From: Deltaproteobacteria bacterium
GTDB taxonomy: Bacteria > Desulfobacterota > Desulfuromonadia > Geobacterales > Pseudopelobacteraceae
DNA: 36,867 nt
NCBI GenBank assembly: GCA_021780495.1
Contig: JAJXYO010000010.1
Span: 1 to 36,867 of the forward strand
Direction of reading: 5' to 3'
Made by a program: the position numbers and the translations under genes. Below the pieces are notes generated by a model that did not search any database, was not told the DNA's origin, and saw only the letters and a list, made by a program, of their open reading frames with translations. Shown piece after piece: positions 8,291 through 16,677 of this stretch. Numbering within the stretch: position 1 is the first letter of the stretch; every line of letters starts with the position of its first letter.

Positions 8291-9169
8291 ATGCCACGCA
8301 CCGTTACCATCATAAACATCCTGCTGGGGATTGCCATTATCGCACTCCTGGCGGCCATTGTTGCCAGCGGGCTTTCTCATAAGCTGGATCTGTCGCTCCC
8401 TGCCAAGGGTGTCAAGAGCGTTGCGACAGCGGCCCCAGGCGCCCCGAAAACAGAAGATCTGCTCTTTTATTCCCCGATACTTGTCAATGGCCTGTTCGGA
8501 AAGGCCACGCAAGGACAACTCTCGCCCATCGTGCATGCCACGACAACGGCACCGGCCGTGCCTGTCACGGCACCGGCAGAACTTCTGCTGCTCGGCACGG
8601 CCACCGGATCGTTCCGGGAAACATTTGCCCTGGTGCGGCATACGACAAAACAGGAAGAGCGGGTCTTCCGCCTGGGCGATATGGTTTTTGACGCCGGACG
8701 TTTGGTCGAGGTGACCCATGATCATGCCTTCATCGTGATTAACGGGAAAAAGGTCGAGCTGTTGACTCCTACGGCGCCGCCTGCTGCAGCGGCTGGTCAA
8801 GATCACCCCGCTGTCAATCCGGGGCGGCCCGGCGTCACCTCCATGGGAGCGGGAAATTTTGTCATCGACCAGCGGGCGCTCAATGCGGCCCTCGACAACA
8901 TCGGCCAGGCCATGACCGATGCCCGCCTGCTTCCCAGCCAGAAGGACGGCAAAGTGGAAGGCTTCCGGGCCTCGGAGGTCAAGCCCAATGGAGTTTTTGC
9001 CATGGTGGGAATAAAAAACGGCGATGTGCTGCAGCGTCTGAACGATTTCCCAATAGACTCCCCGGACAAAGCGCTGCAATCCTTCATCGCCCTCAAGGGG
9101 CAAAACCACCTCAAGCTGGACATAATCCGGGATGGCCGTCCGGAGACCTTTAACTACGATATTCGCTGA
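8291..9169 (+). CDS. gspC: Type II secretion system protein GspC
   Basis: GspC links the inner-membrane platform of the type II secretion system to the secretin. The 292-residue protein has a short cytoplasmic start, one membrane helix (about residues 8-28), and a homology region with LLLLGTATGSFRETFALVR and FRLGDMVFDAG. It ends in a PDZ domain (about 215-292) with GVFAMVGIKNGDVLQRLND. The start was placed at ATG 8291, preceded by AAGG and directly before the membrane helix. A GTG at 8231 is in frame but would add 20 residues without a good ribosome binding site. It is the first gene of gspC-D-E-F. A 53-base stretch after its stop region contains the gspD ribosome binding site. Confidence 0.88.
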   Translation: MPRTVTIINILLGIAIIALLAAIVASGLSHKLDLSLPAKGVKSVATAAPGAPKTEDLLFYSPILVNGLFGKATQGQLSPIVHATTTAPAVPVTAPAELLLLGTATGSFRETFALVRHTTKQEERVFRLGDMVFDAGRLVEVTHDHAFIVINGKKVELLTPTAPPAAAAGQDHPAVNPGRPGVTSMGAGNFVIDQRALNAALDNIGQAMTDARLLPSQKDGKVEGFRASEVKPNGVFAMVGIKNGDVLQRLNDFPIDSPDKALQSFIALKGQNHLKLDIIRDGRPETFNYDIR

Positions 9170-9182
9170 AGCGGAGGCACAT

Positions 9183-11159
9183 TTGATACGATATCTGAGC
9201 CTGATAAACGGCAGTAGTGCGTTAACGAAATTATTTTCCGCCGGAAAATCGCTGAAAACAATTTCTAACCTGCTAACACACCTGTTATGCACCCTGATCC
9301 TGGTCGGCACCCTGTTGAGCTCCCCGGCCCTGGCCGCCGGCAAGGGGGTCGTGCTAAATTTCAACGAGGTGGATATTTCCACCATGGTGAAGTTCATCAG
9401 CGACCTGACCGGCAAGAATTTTGTGCTGGACGACCGGGTCAAGGGCAAGATCTCGGTCTATTCGCCCTCCAAACTTTCCACCGAAGAGGCCTACAATGTT
9501 TTCGTCTCCGTATTGGAACTGAAAGGTTTCACCGTGGTGCAAAGCGGCAAGGTCGGCAAGATCGTCCCCACGTCCAGCGCCAAGCAGGACGGCTTTAGCC
9601 TGCTCCCCTCCGGGAAGTTGGCGCCGGTCAACGAGAACTATGTCGCCCAGGTGAATAAACTGGAAAATATCACCGCCCAGGAGGCAATGACCTTTCTGCA
9701 GCCGATGATCTCCAAGGATGGCCATATATCCGCTTTCGCCCCCGGCAACCTGCTCCTGATGGTGGATTCATCCCTCAATCTCCGTAAACTGCAGGGAATC
9801 CTGCAGACCATCGACACGAAACGTACCCGCGAAGGGCTTGAGATCATCTACCTGAAATACGCCTCAGCCGAGAGCGCCGCTACGATCGTCAAGCATTGGC
9901 TCGCCGGTAACGACACCAAACCGGCCGGCCAGCCGGCGGCGGCCGGAGCAAACGATGCAGGACCCGTGCTGGCCGACCTGCGGTTGAATGCCCTGCTGGT
10001 CTTCGGCAATGACAGCATCAAAAAAGCGGTGCGGGAACTGGTCGCAAAACTGGATGTGCAACCACCCGAGGCCAGCAGCAAGGTCAATGTCTATTACCTG
10101 GAAAACACCGATGCCACCGAGATGGCCAAGGTACTGGAAGGGGTCGTCAAGGGTATCAGCGCCCCGGCAACAACGGCGGGGCTCCCTGGCGCCGCCGCAC
10201 CGCAGACATCGCCCTTTGAAAGCGGCAAGATCACCGTTACCCCGGACAAGGGCTCCAATTCCCTCGTGATCATGGCCTCTCCCAACGACTACAACAACCT
10301 CGTCCAGGTGATCAAGAAACTGGATCTCCGCAGCAAACAGGTCTTTGTCCAGGTCCTGATCGCCGAGGTTTCCCTGGATAAGTCACGGGAACTGGGTTTG
10401 CAGGGCGGCGTTATTGGCGCCGGGGTCCTTAACAGGTATCTGACGGTGGCCGGCCTGTACGATCCGCTGGGGACCCTCTCCACCATTGCCACTGCTGTCA
10501 CCTCGGCCGGTGGCGCGGCTCCCACCATCACTCCGAGCCCGGTCAACATAACCGCGGTACTCAAGGCTCTCGACAAAAACGGCCTCGTCAACATCCTCTC
10601 GACCCCCAATATCCTGACCTCCGACAACAAGGAGGCCGAGATCAATGTCGGCGAAAACGTCCCTTTTCGAGGATCCTCCACCCTGTCGTCTGGCATTTCT
10701 CAGACGTCTATTGAACGCAAGGACATCGGCATCAATCTCAAGATAAAACCCCAGATCAGTGAAGGGGATTATATCCGCATGGATATCAATCAGGAGATCT
10801 CGGCGGTAAAGAATGACAAGGGGCAGGCGGTCGATCTGGTCACCACCAAGCGTTCGGCCAAGACCAGCATCGTTGTCAAGGACAAGGAAACCGTGGTGAT
10901 CGGCGGTCTGATTCAGGATCAGGAGGGGGAAACCGTTAGCAAGGTCCCCTTTCTGGGAGACATCCCGCTCCTGGGCTGGCTCTTTAAAACCAAAGTCAAG
11001 ACGCACCAGAAGACCAACCTGATGATCCTGCTCACCCCGCACATCATCAAGGATGCCGGTGATCTGGCATCGGTCACTGATGCACAACGGGTGAAATTCG
11101 GCGAAGCGGCCAAAAAGAACGAACCGGTCGATGTGCAGAAGGAGATCTCGGGGAAATGA
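9183..11159 (+). CDS. gspD: Type II secretion secretin GspD
   Basis: GspD forms the outer-membrane channel. The mature part starts with VLNFNEVDISTMVKFIS (N0 domain), continues through N1-N3 repeats with a short insertion in N3, and ends in the secretin core: VNILSTPNILTSDN, VGENVPF and KVPFLGDIPLLGWLF. I place the start at TTG 9183 because GGAGG lies five bases upstream, immediately after the gspC stop. An ATG at 9132 is in frame but lies inside gspC and lacks a ribosome binding site. This gives 658 residues. The signal peptide (hydrophobic 30-48, cleavage after ALA at 49-51) is preceded by an unusual extension of about 28 residues, encoded by a repeat element that recurs at 31142-31227. The stop overlaps gspE by four bases. 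Confidence 0.92.
   Translation: MIRYLSLINGSSALTKLFSAGKSLKTISNLLTHLLCTLILVGTLLSSPALAAGKGVVLNFNEVDISTMVKFISDLTGKNFVLDDRVKGKISVYSPSKLSTEEAYNVFVSVLELKGFTVVQSGKVGKIVPTSSAKQDGFSLLPSGKLAPVNENYVAQVNKLENITAQEAMTFLQPMISKDGHISAFAPGNLLLMVDSSLNLRKLQGILQTIDTKRTREGLEIIYLKYASAESAATIVKHWLAGNDTKPAGQPAAAGANDAGPVLADLRLNALLVFGNDSIKKAVRELVAKLDVQPPEASSKVNVYYLENTDATEMAKVLEGVVKGISAPATTAGLPGAAAPQTSPFESGKITVTPDKGSNSLVIMASPNDYNNLVQVIKKLDLRSKQVFVQVLIAEVSLDKSRELGLQGGVIGAGVLNRYLTVAGLYDPLGTLSTIATAVTSAGGAAPTITPSPVNITAVLKALDKNGLVNILSTPNILTSDNKEAEINVGENVPFRGSSTLSSGISQTSIERKDIGINLKIKPQISEGDYIRMDINQEISAVKNDKGQAVDLVTTKRSAKTSIVVKDKETVVIGGLIQDQEGETVSKVPFLGDIPLLGWLFKTKVKTHQKTNLMILLTPHIIKDAGDLASVTDAQRVKFGEAAKKNEPVDVQKEISGK
9186..9270. 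repeat. Palindromic repeat, copy A, inside the gspD N-terminal coding region
   Basis: The core 9216-9269 aligns without gaps to 31173-31226, with 44 of 54 bases identical by hand count. Weaker similarity extends upstream to 9186. It contains inverted arms GTTAACGAAATTATTTTC (9221-9238) and GAAAACAATTTCTAAC (9254-9269). The right arm is the near reverse complement of the left, apart from a two-base bulge and one mismatch. Confidence 0.8.
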
Positions 11160-12727
11160 GTGACGTGCTGCTCCCGGAGGAACTGAAAAACATTGCAGAC
11201 CGGCTGGGGATTGCCTGTCAGGCCACGGTCAGTGCGGCTGACGTCAACTCCGACCTGCTGACCGGGGTGCCGCTCAGTTTTGCCCGGGCCAATACCATCC
11301 TGCCGCTAGTCGAGCATGACGGCACGGTCCGGGTCGCCATCGCCAGCCCGGCCGCCCTGCTGGCGCTGGACGAACTGCGCCTGACCTTCGGCAAGCCGGT
11401 CGAGGCGGTGCTCGTCCCGGCCGCCGACCTGACCGATGCCATCAATCACGCCTATGCCGGCATGTCCGGGACGGCCCGCGAAGTACTGCAGGAACTGGAG
11501 GGCGAAGACCTCTCCACCATTGCCACCGAGTTCAACAACCCCAAAGACCTGCTGGATCTGGGTGATGAAGCCCCGGTGATCCGCCTGCTCAACTCGATCC
11601 TGTCCGAGGCGGTCAAGGAGCGCTCCAGCGATATCCACATCGAACCCTACGAGCGCGATCTGCTGGTACGCTTCCGCATCGACGGCCTGCTCTACGAAAA
11701 ACTCACCCCCCCCAAGATCATCCAGGAGGCCCTGATCTCCCGGGTCAAGATCATGGCCGGCCTCAACATCGCCGAAAAGCGCCTGCCCCAGGACGGCCGT
11801 ATCCGCGTGCTCGTGGCCGGTCGCGACGTGGACATCCGCGTCTCGATCATTCCGACCTTTTACGGAGAACGGGCCGTGTTGCGTCTCCTGGACAAGAAAA
11901 AGGGCATTCTCTCCCTGTCCGACATCGGCCTGGGCCAGGAGGGGGTCAACACCATGGAGCGCATCCTGAGCCGCACCAGCGGTATCATCCTGGTAACCGG
12001 CCCCACCGGCAGCGGCAAGTCCACCACCCTGTATGCAGCGCTCAACCGCGTCAACTCCAGCGAGAAGAACATCATCACCATCGAGGATCCGATCGAGTAC
12101 CAGATCAAGGGCATCGGCCAGATCCAGGTCAACCCCAAGATCGAACTGACCTTTGCCGCCGGCCTGCGCTCTATCCTGCGCCAGGACCCGGACATCATCA
12201 TGGTCGGCGAGATTCGCGACACCGAAACGGCCGAGATCGCCATCCAGGCCAGCCTGACCGGGCACCTGGTGCTCTCGACCCTGCACACCAACGATGCCGC
12301 CACCGCCGTTACGCGCCTGGTGGACATGGGCATCGAGCCATTCATGATCGCCTCCTCCCTGTCAGCCGTGCTGGCCCAGCGACTGGTGCGGGTAATCTGC
12401 CCGCACTGCCGTGAAGAGTACCGGCCGGTCGAGCGCTACGCCGGTGTTACCCTGCCGGAGCGGCTGTATCGCGGCCGCGGCTGTGACAAATGCTTCGGCC
12501 TGGGCACGCTCGGCCGGACCGCCATCTACGAAATCATGCCGATCGACCAGGAGCTGTGCTCCATGATCATCAGACGTTCGCACGCCGGGGAGATCAAGGA
12601 ATACGCCGTTTCACGCGGCATGAGAACCCTGCGTGACGACGGTCTGGCCCGGGCCGCAGACGGCATCACCACCATTGAAGAGGTACTGCGCGTGACCCAG
12701 GACGATTATGCCGACGTTCCACTATAA
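11156..12727 (+). CDS. gspE: Type II secretion ATPase GspE
   Basis: GspE is the cytoplasmic hexameric ATPase powering the pseudopilus. The 523-residue protein has an N-terminal MshEN-like domain (about 10-110), the N2 motif SSDIHIEPYERDLLVRFRIDG, Walker A GPTGSGKS at 282-289, the acidic ED-PIEYQ box and Walker B IIMVGEIRD. A tetracysteine zinc motif (CPHC near 415 and CDKC near 443) marks it as the GspE/PilB group. The ATG overlaps the gspD stop as ATGA, and the 3' end overlaps gspF by 20 bases, so all three are translationally coupled. Confidence 0.95.
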   Translation: MSDVLLPEELKNIADRLGIACQATVSAADVNSDLLTGVPLSFARANTILPLVEHDGTVRVAIASPAALLALDELRLTFGKPVEAVLVPAADLTDAINHAYAGMSGTAREVLQELEGEDLSTIATEFNNPKDLLDLGDEAPVIRLLNSILSEAVKERSSDIHIEPYERDLLVRFRIDGLLYEKLTPPKIIQEALISRVKIMAGLNIAEKRLPQDGRIRVLVAGRDVDIRVSIIPTFYGERAVLRLLDKKKGILSLSDIGLGQEGVNTMERILSRTSGIILVTGPTGSGKSTTLYAALNRVNSSEKNIITIEDPIEYQIKGIGQIQVNPKIELTFAAGLRSILRQDPDIIMVGEIRDTETAEIAIQASLTGHLVLSTLHTNDAATAVTRLVDMGIEPFMIASSLSAVLAQRLVRVICPHCREEYRPVERYAGVTLPERLYRGRGCDKCFGLGTLGRTAIYEIMPIDQELCSMIIRRSHAGEIKEYAVSRGMRTLRDDGLARAADGITTIEEVLRVTQDDYADVPL

Positions 12728-13919
12728 GGCCTACAGCGCCAGCGGGGCCTCGGTTTCGGGAACCATCGAGGCCGATTCCGAGCGTCAGGCCCTGGCCCAG
12801 GTCAAAGCCAAGGGCTTGATCCCGCGCGAGGCACACGAGGAAGGTGCAGCAGACACTGCCGCAGCTTCCTTTTCATTTCAGCGCGGCATCTCCGCTGCCG
12901 ATCTGTCGCTGTTTACCCGCCAACTGGCCACGCTGGTCGCATCGTCGGTGCCGTTGTACGAGGCCATGGGTTCGCTGTATGAACAACAGGAGACCGGCGC
13001 GCTCAAAAAGGTGCTGGCACGGGTCGGCGCCCGGATCGCCGAGGGCGCCTCCCTGTCACGGGCCTTTGCTGCCGAACCGAAGGTGTTCGGCGAAAGCTAC
13101 GTCAGCATGGTGTCCGCCGGCGAGGCCAGCGGTGCCCTGGACACGGTCCTGGATCGTCTGGCCGATTTTCTGGAGGAGCAGGACCAGGTGCGCAGCCGCG
13201 TAAGTTCGGCCCTGGCCTACCCGATCCTGATGGTACTGGTGGGAGGCGGCGTAATGATGTTCCTGCTGACGGTAGTTATCCCCAAGATCGTCGTCGTCTT
13301 CGAAGACAGCAAGGCCGCCCTGCCGTGGATCACCATCGCCCTGATCAAACTTTCCCACTTTCTGCGCGGCTGGTGGTGGCTGCTGGCCGGTCTGACCATC
13401 GCTACGGTACCGCTGTACCGCAAGGCCATGCTGCGGGACAATCTGCGCCTCAAGCGTGACGATCTGCTGCTGAGACTCCCGCTGGCCGGCGGCATGCTGC
13501 AGCGCCTGATCCTGTCACGCTTCGCCCGCGTGCTCGGGCTGCTGCTCGCCAGCGGCGTACCGATTATCCGCGCCCTGGAGATTACCTCGGATGTGCTGGT
13601 CAACCGGGTCTACCGGTTATTCTTGCAGGGTGTGATGGAGGATGTCGCCCAGGGGGGCAACCTGTCGGACAGCCTGCGCAAAAACCCGCTCTTCCCGCCA
13701 CTGCTGGTGCACCTGATCGGCGTGGGCGAAAAGGGTGGCGCCCTGGAAGCGATGCTGCTCAAGGCCGGTATTGCCTATGAGCGGGAATTCAACACCCGTC
13801 TGACCCGCCTGATGGGGCTGATGGAGCCGCTGCTGGTGCTGGCCATGGGAGTGGCCGTCGGCATCGTTGTCATGGCGGTGCTGTTGCCGATTTTCGAGAT
13901 GAACGAATTGGTAAAATAG
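12708..13919 (+). CDS. gspF: Type II secretion inner-membrane platform protein GspF
   Basis: This polytopic inner-membrane protein couples GspE to the pseudopilus. Its 403 residues start FHYKAYSASGASVSGTIEADS, typical of GspF/PilC. It has two tandem T2SSF domains (about 70-190 and 270-395) and three membrane helices (about 170-190, 220-240 and 375-395). Conserved blocks include LSLFTRQLATLV, MVSAGEASGALD and LIGVGEKGGALE. No pseudopilin (gspG-K) or assembly genes (gspL-N) follow; a strong terminator lies 36 bases downstream, so those must be encoded elsewhere if the system works. Confidence 0.94.
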   Translation: MPTFHYKAYSASGASVSGTIEADSERQALAQVKAKGLIPREAHEEGAADTAAASFSFQRGISAADLSLFTRQLATLVASSVPLYEAMGSLYEQQETGALKKVLARVGARIAEGASLSRAFAAEPKVFGESYVSMVSAGEASGALDTVLDRLADFLEEQDQVRSRVSSALAYPILMVLVGGGVMMFLLTVVIPKIVVVFEDSKAALPWITIALIKLSHFLRGWWWLLAGLTIATVPLYRKAMLRDNLRLKRDDLLLRLPLAGGMLQRLILSRFARVLGLLLASGVPIIRALEITSDVLVNRVYRLFLQGVMEDVAQGGNLSDSLRKNPLFPPLLVHLIGVGEKGGALEAMLLKAGIAYEREFNTRLTRLMGLMEPLLVLAMGVAVGIVVMAVLLPIFEMNELVK

Positions 13920-13954
13920 CGGGGCAGTCGAGACATACGCTGACAAGCTTACTC

Positions 13955-13988
13955 AAACGCCCCATCAGACAGCTCTGATGGGGCGTTT
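13955..13988. terminator. Bidirectional Rho-independent terminator
   Basis: A perfect 15-bp stem (AAACGCCCCATCAGA and its complement) closes a 4-base loop. It has A-runs on one side and T-runs on the other. It sits between the convergent gspF and ahcY genes and can serve both. Confidence 0.85.
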
Positions 13989-14015
13989 GTGCATCTACAT
14001 GGTGAGACGGCAGTA

Positions 14016-15410
<1,395 letters not shown>

Positions 15411-15430
15411 GTGATTCTCCTTTGTATTTA

Positions 15431-15520
15431 CCACCCCCCAGCCCCCTCCTCAACGAGGAGGGGGAGTGAGAGGCAGCTGGTTTTATGTTCCCCTCCTGGA
15501 TTAGGAGGGGCTAGGGGTGG
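15431..15520. repeat. Composite palindromic repeat between sahR and ahcY
   Basis: Two hairpins sit side by side. The first is CCCCCTCCTC-AAC-GAGGAGGGGG at 15442-15464. The second is CCCCTCCT-GGATT-AGGAGGGG at 15490-15510. The outer ends (CCACCCCCCAGCCCC and GGGGCTAGGGGTGG) are near reverse complements, so the whole behaves as one element with terminal inverted repeats. The last codons of sahR (ATTPSPS) come from it. Similar G/C-rich elements are widespread in intergenic DNA of many bacteria. Confidence 0.75.
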
Positions 15521-16427
15521 TCGCTTTCACCACCAGCACCGTTTCCTGCCCTTTTTCACCTTCAATCCGCTCGCAGCAGACATCCGCAAATCCCGCCCCG
15601 GTCAGCCAGGCGCTCAGCTCCGTCTCATCGAACCCCAGCCACTGGTCGGCCAGCTGTTCCCGGGCCGCCTCACGGTCGTGGCGGGCCAGATCGGCCAGGA
15701 GCAGCACGCCGCCGGGAGTAAGCACCCGCCGGATCTCGGCCAGCACCTGGGCCGGGTCGGCGGCATGGTGCAGCACCATGTTGGCCACCACGCAGCCCGC
15801 TGCGGCATCCGGCAACGGCAGGTGGCTCATCTCCCCCAGGCGGAGTTCGACCCCGCTCGCCCCCTTGTCCGCCAGGCGGTGGCGGGCCTCCGCCAGCATG
15901 GCCGGGGAGTGGTCCACGCCGATCACTGCGGTTGCGCGGGTCGCCAGCTCGGTCAGCAGGCCGCCGGTGCCGACACCGATCTCCAGCACGGTGGCACCAT
16001 CCGGCACCTGTTCCAGCAGGCGCCGGCGGTACTCGGGCAGCGGCAGGAGCGTGCGGGCCAGGTCGTCCCACTGGCGGGCATGCCGGTCAAAGAACTCCTG
16101 GCTGCGCCGGCGACGTTCCTCCAGAACCAAGGCCACAGCGGCCAGATCCTGGCTGCGTTCAGGCAAGGCCTTCATCTCGCGCTCGAAGGCAGAGCGGATG
16201 GCGCTGAAAAAATTGCTGCCCACGCCGGCCCGGTAATAGCTCCAGGTGCCCTGGCGCTTGACGGTCAGCACACCGGCCGCGGTCAGGATCTTGAGGTGCC
16301 GCGAGATACGGGACTGTCCCATGCCCATGATGCGGGTCAGCTCCTGCACGGTGAATTCACCGGAAAGCAGCACAGCCGTCAGTCTCAGGCGGCAGGGATC
16401 TGCCAGGGCTTTAAGGGTATCGAGCAT
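15501..16427 (-). CDS. sahR: ArsR-family regulator fused to SAM-dependent methyltransferase, SahR type
   Basis: Residues 1-66 form an ArsR-type winged helix (ALADPCRLRLTAVLL, then SRISRHLKILTAAGVL). Residues from about 110 form a class I methyltransferase with the SAM/SAH loop VLEIGVGTGG at 147-156 and VLTPGGVLLLADL. Fusions of this kind next to ahcY are described as SahR, a repressor of SAM-cycle genes that senses S-adenosylhomocysteine. The location upstream of ahcY fits that role exactly. The gene lacks the metal-binding cysteine pair of ArsR metal sensors at the usual helix. AT-rich palindromes directly upstream are candidate autoregulatory operators. The C-terminal ATTPSPS is encoded by a repeat element, so the ancestral end probably differed. 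Confidence 0.88.
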   Translation of the reverse strand: MLDTLKALADPCRLRLTAVLLSGEFTVQELTRIMGMGQSRISRHLKILTAAGVLTVKRQGTWSYYRAGVGSNFFSAIRSAFEREMKALPERSQDLAAVALVLEERRRRSQEFFDRHARQWDDLARTLLPLPEYRRRLLEQVPDGATVLEIGVGTGGLLTELATRATAVIGVDHSPAMLAEARHRLADKGASGVELRLGEMSHLPLPDAAAGCVVANMVLHHAADPAQVLAEIRRVLTPGGVLLLADLARHDREAAREQLADQWLGFDETELSAWLTGAGFADVCCERIEGEKGQETVLVVKATTPSPS

Positions 16428-16471
16428 GATATATCAGATATCCTTATTTATATAAATCAAGTTTTCTTGAT
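16427..16471. promoter_or_regulatory. Candidate SahR operators upstream of sahR
   Basis: Three short palindromes occur in 45 AT-rich bases: TGATATATCA (16427-16436, touching the start codon), GATATC (16437-16442) and ATCAAG-TTTT-CTTGAT (16456-16471). Their position over the expected promoter suits autoregulation of sahR-ahcY. That they bind SahR is inferred from position. Confidence 0.5.
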
Positions 16472-16526
16472 ATAGCATGGCACGGGGTTGAAGGCAAGTG
16501 TCAATCCATGCCGGGCTTCAACAATC

Positions 16527-16554
16527 TTGCCGGACGTGAGATGAATGGTACACT
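16527..16554 (+). promoter_or_regulatory. Possible promoter of the hybrid kinase gene
   Basis: TTGCCG (16527-16532) and TACACT (16549-16554) have a 16-base spacer. Each box matches four of six consensus bases. This is a weak candidate. Confidence 0.3.
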
Positions 16555-16677
16555 TTATTGATCGACCGGTTCGGCAATAATCCCTGTGACTACACCCGGA
16601 TTGTGTGTTACTACAGAAAACATGCTTGATCAACCCGAAACCCGTCTGCTTGCGAACTCTGCCCGAAGGGGGTTCAT

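Noticed and set aside
8264..9448. Long minus-strand reading frame opposite gspC and the start of gspD
   Set aside because: The plus strand encodes clear GspC and GspD domains. The minus-strand product resembles no family and reflects GC-rich codon bias.
15411..15500. Possible SAM or SAH riboswitch upstream of ahcY
   Set aside because: The region is a G/C-rich palindromic repeat with none of the conserved riboswitch sequence, and a SahR-type protein is adjacent.
15431..15520. Reading the G/C-rich hairpins as CRISPR repeats
   Set aside because: There are only two differing palindromes, with no regular spacers and no cas genes in the window.
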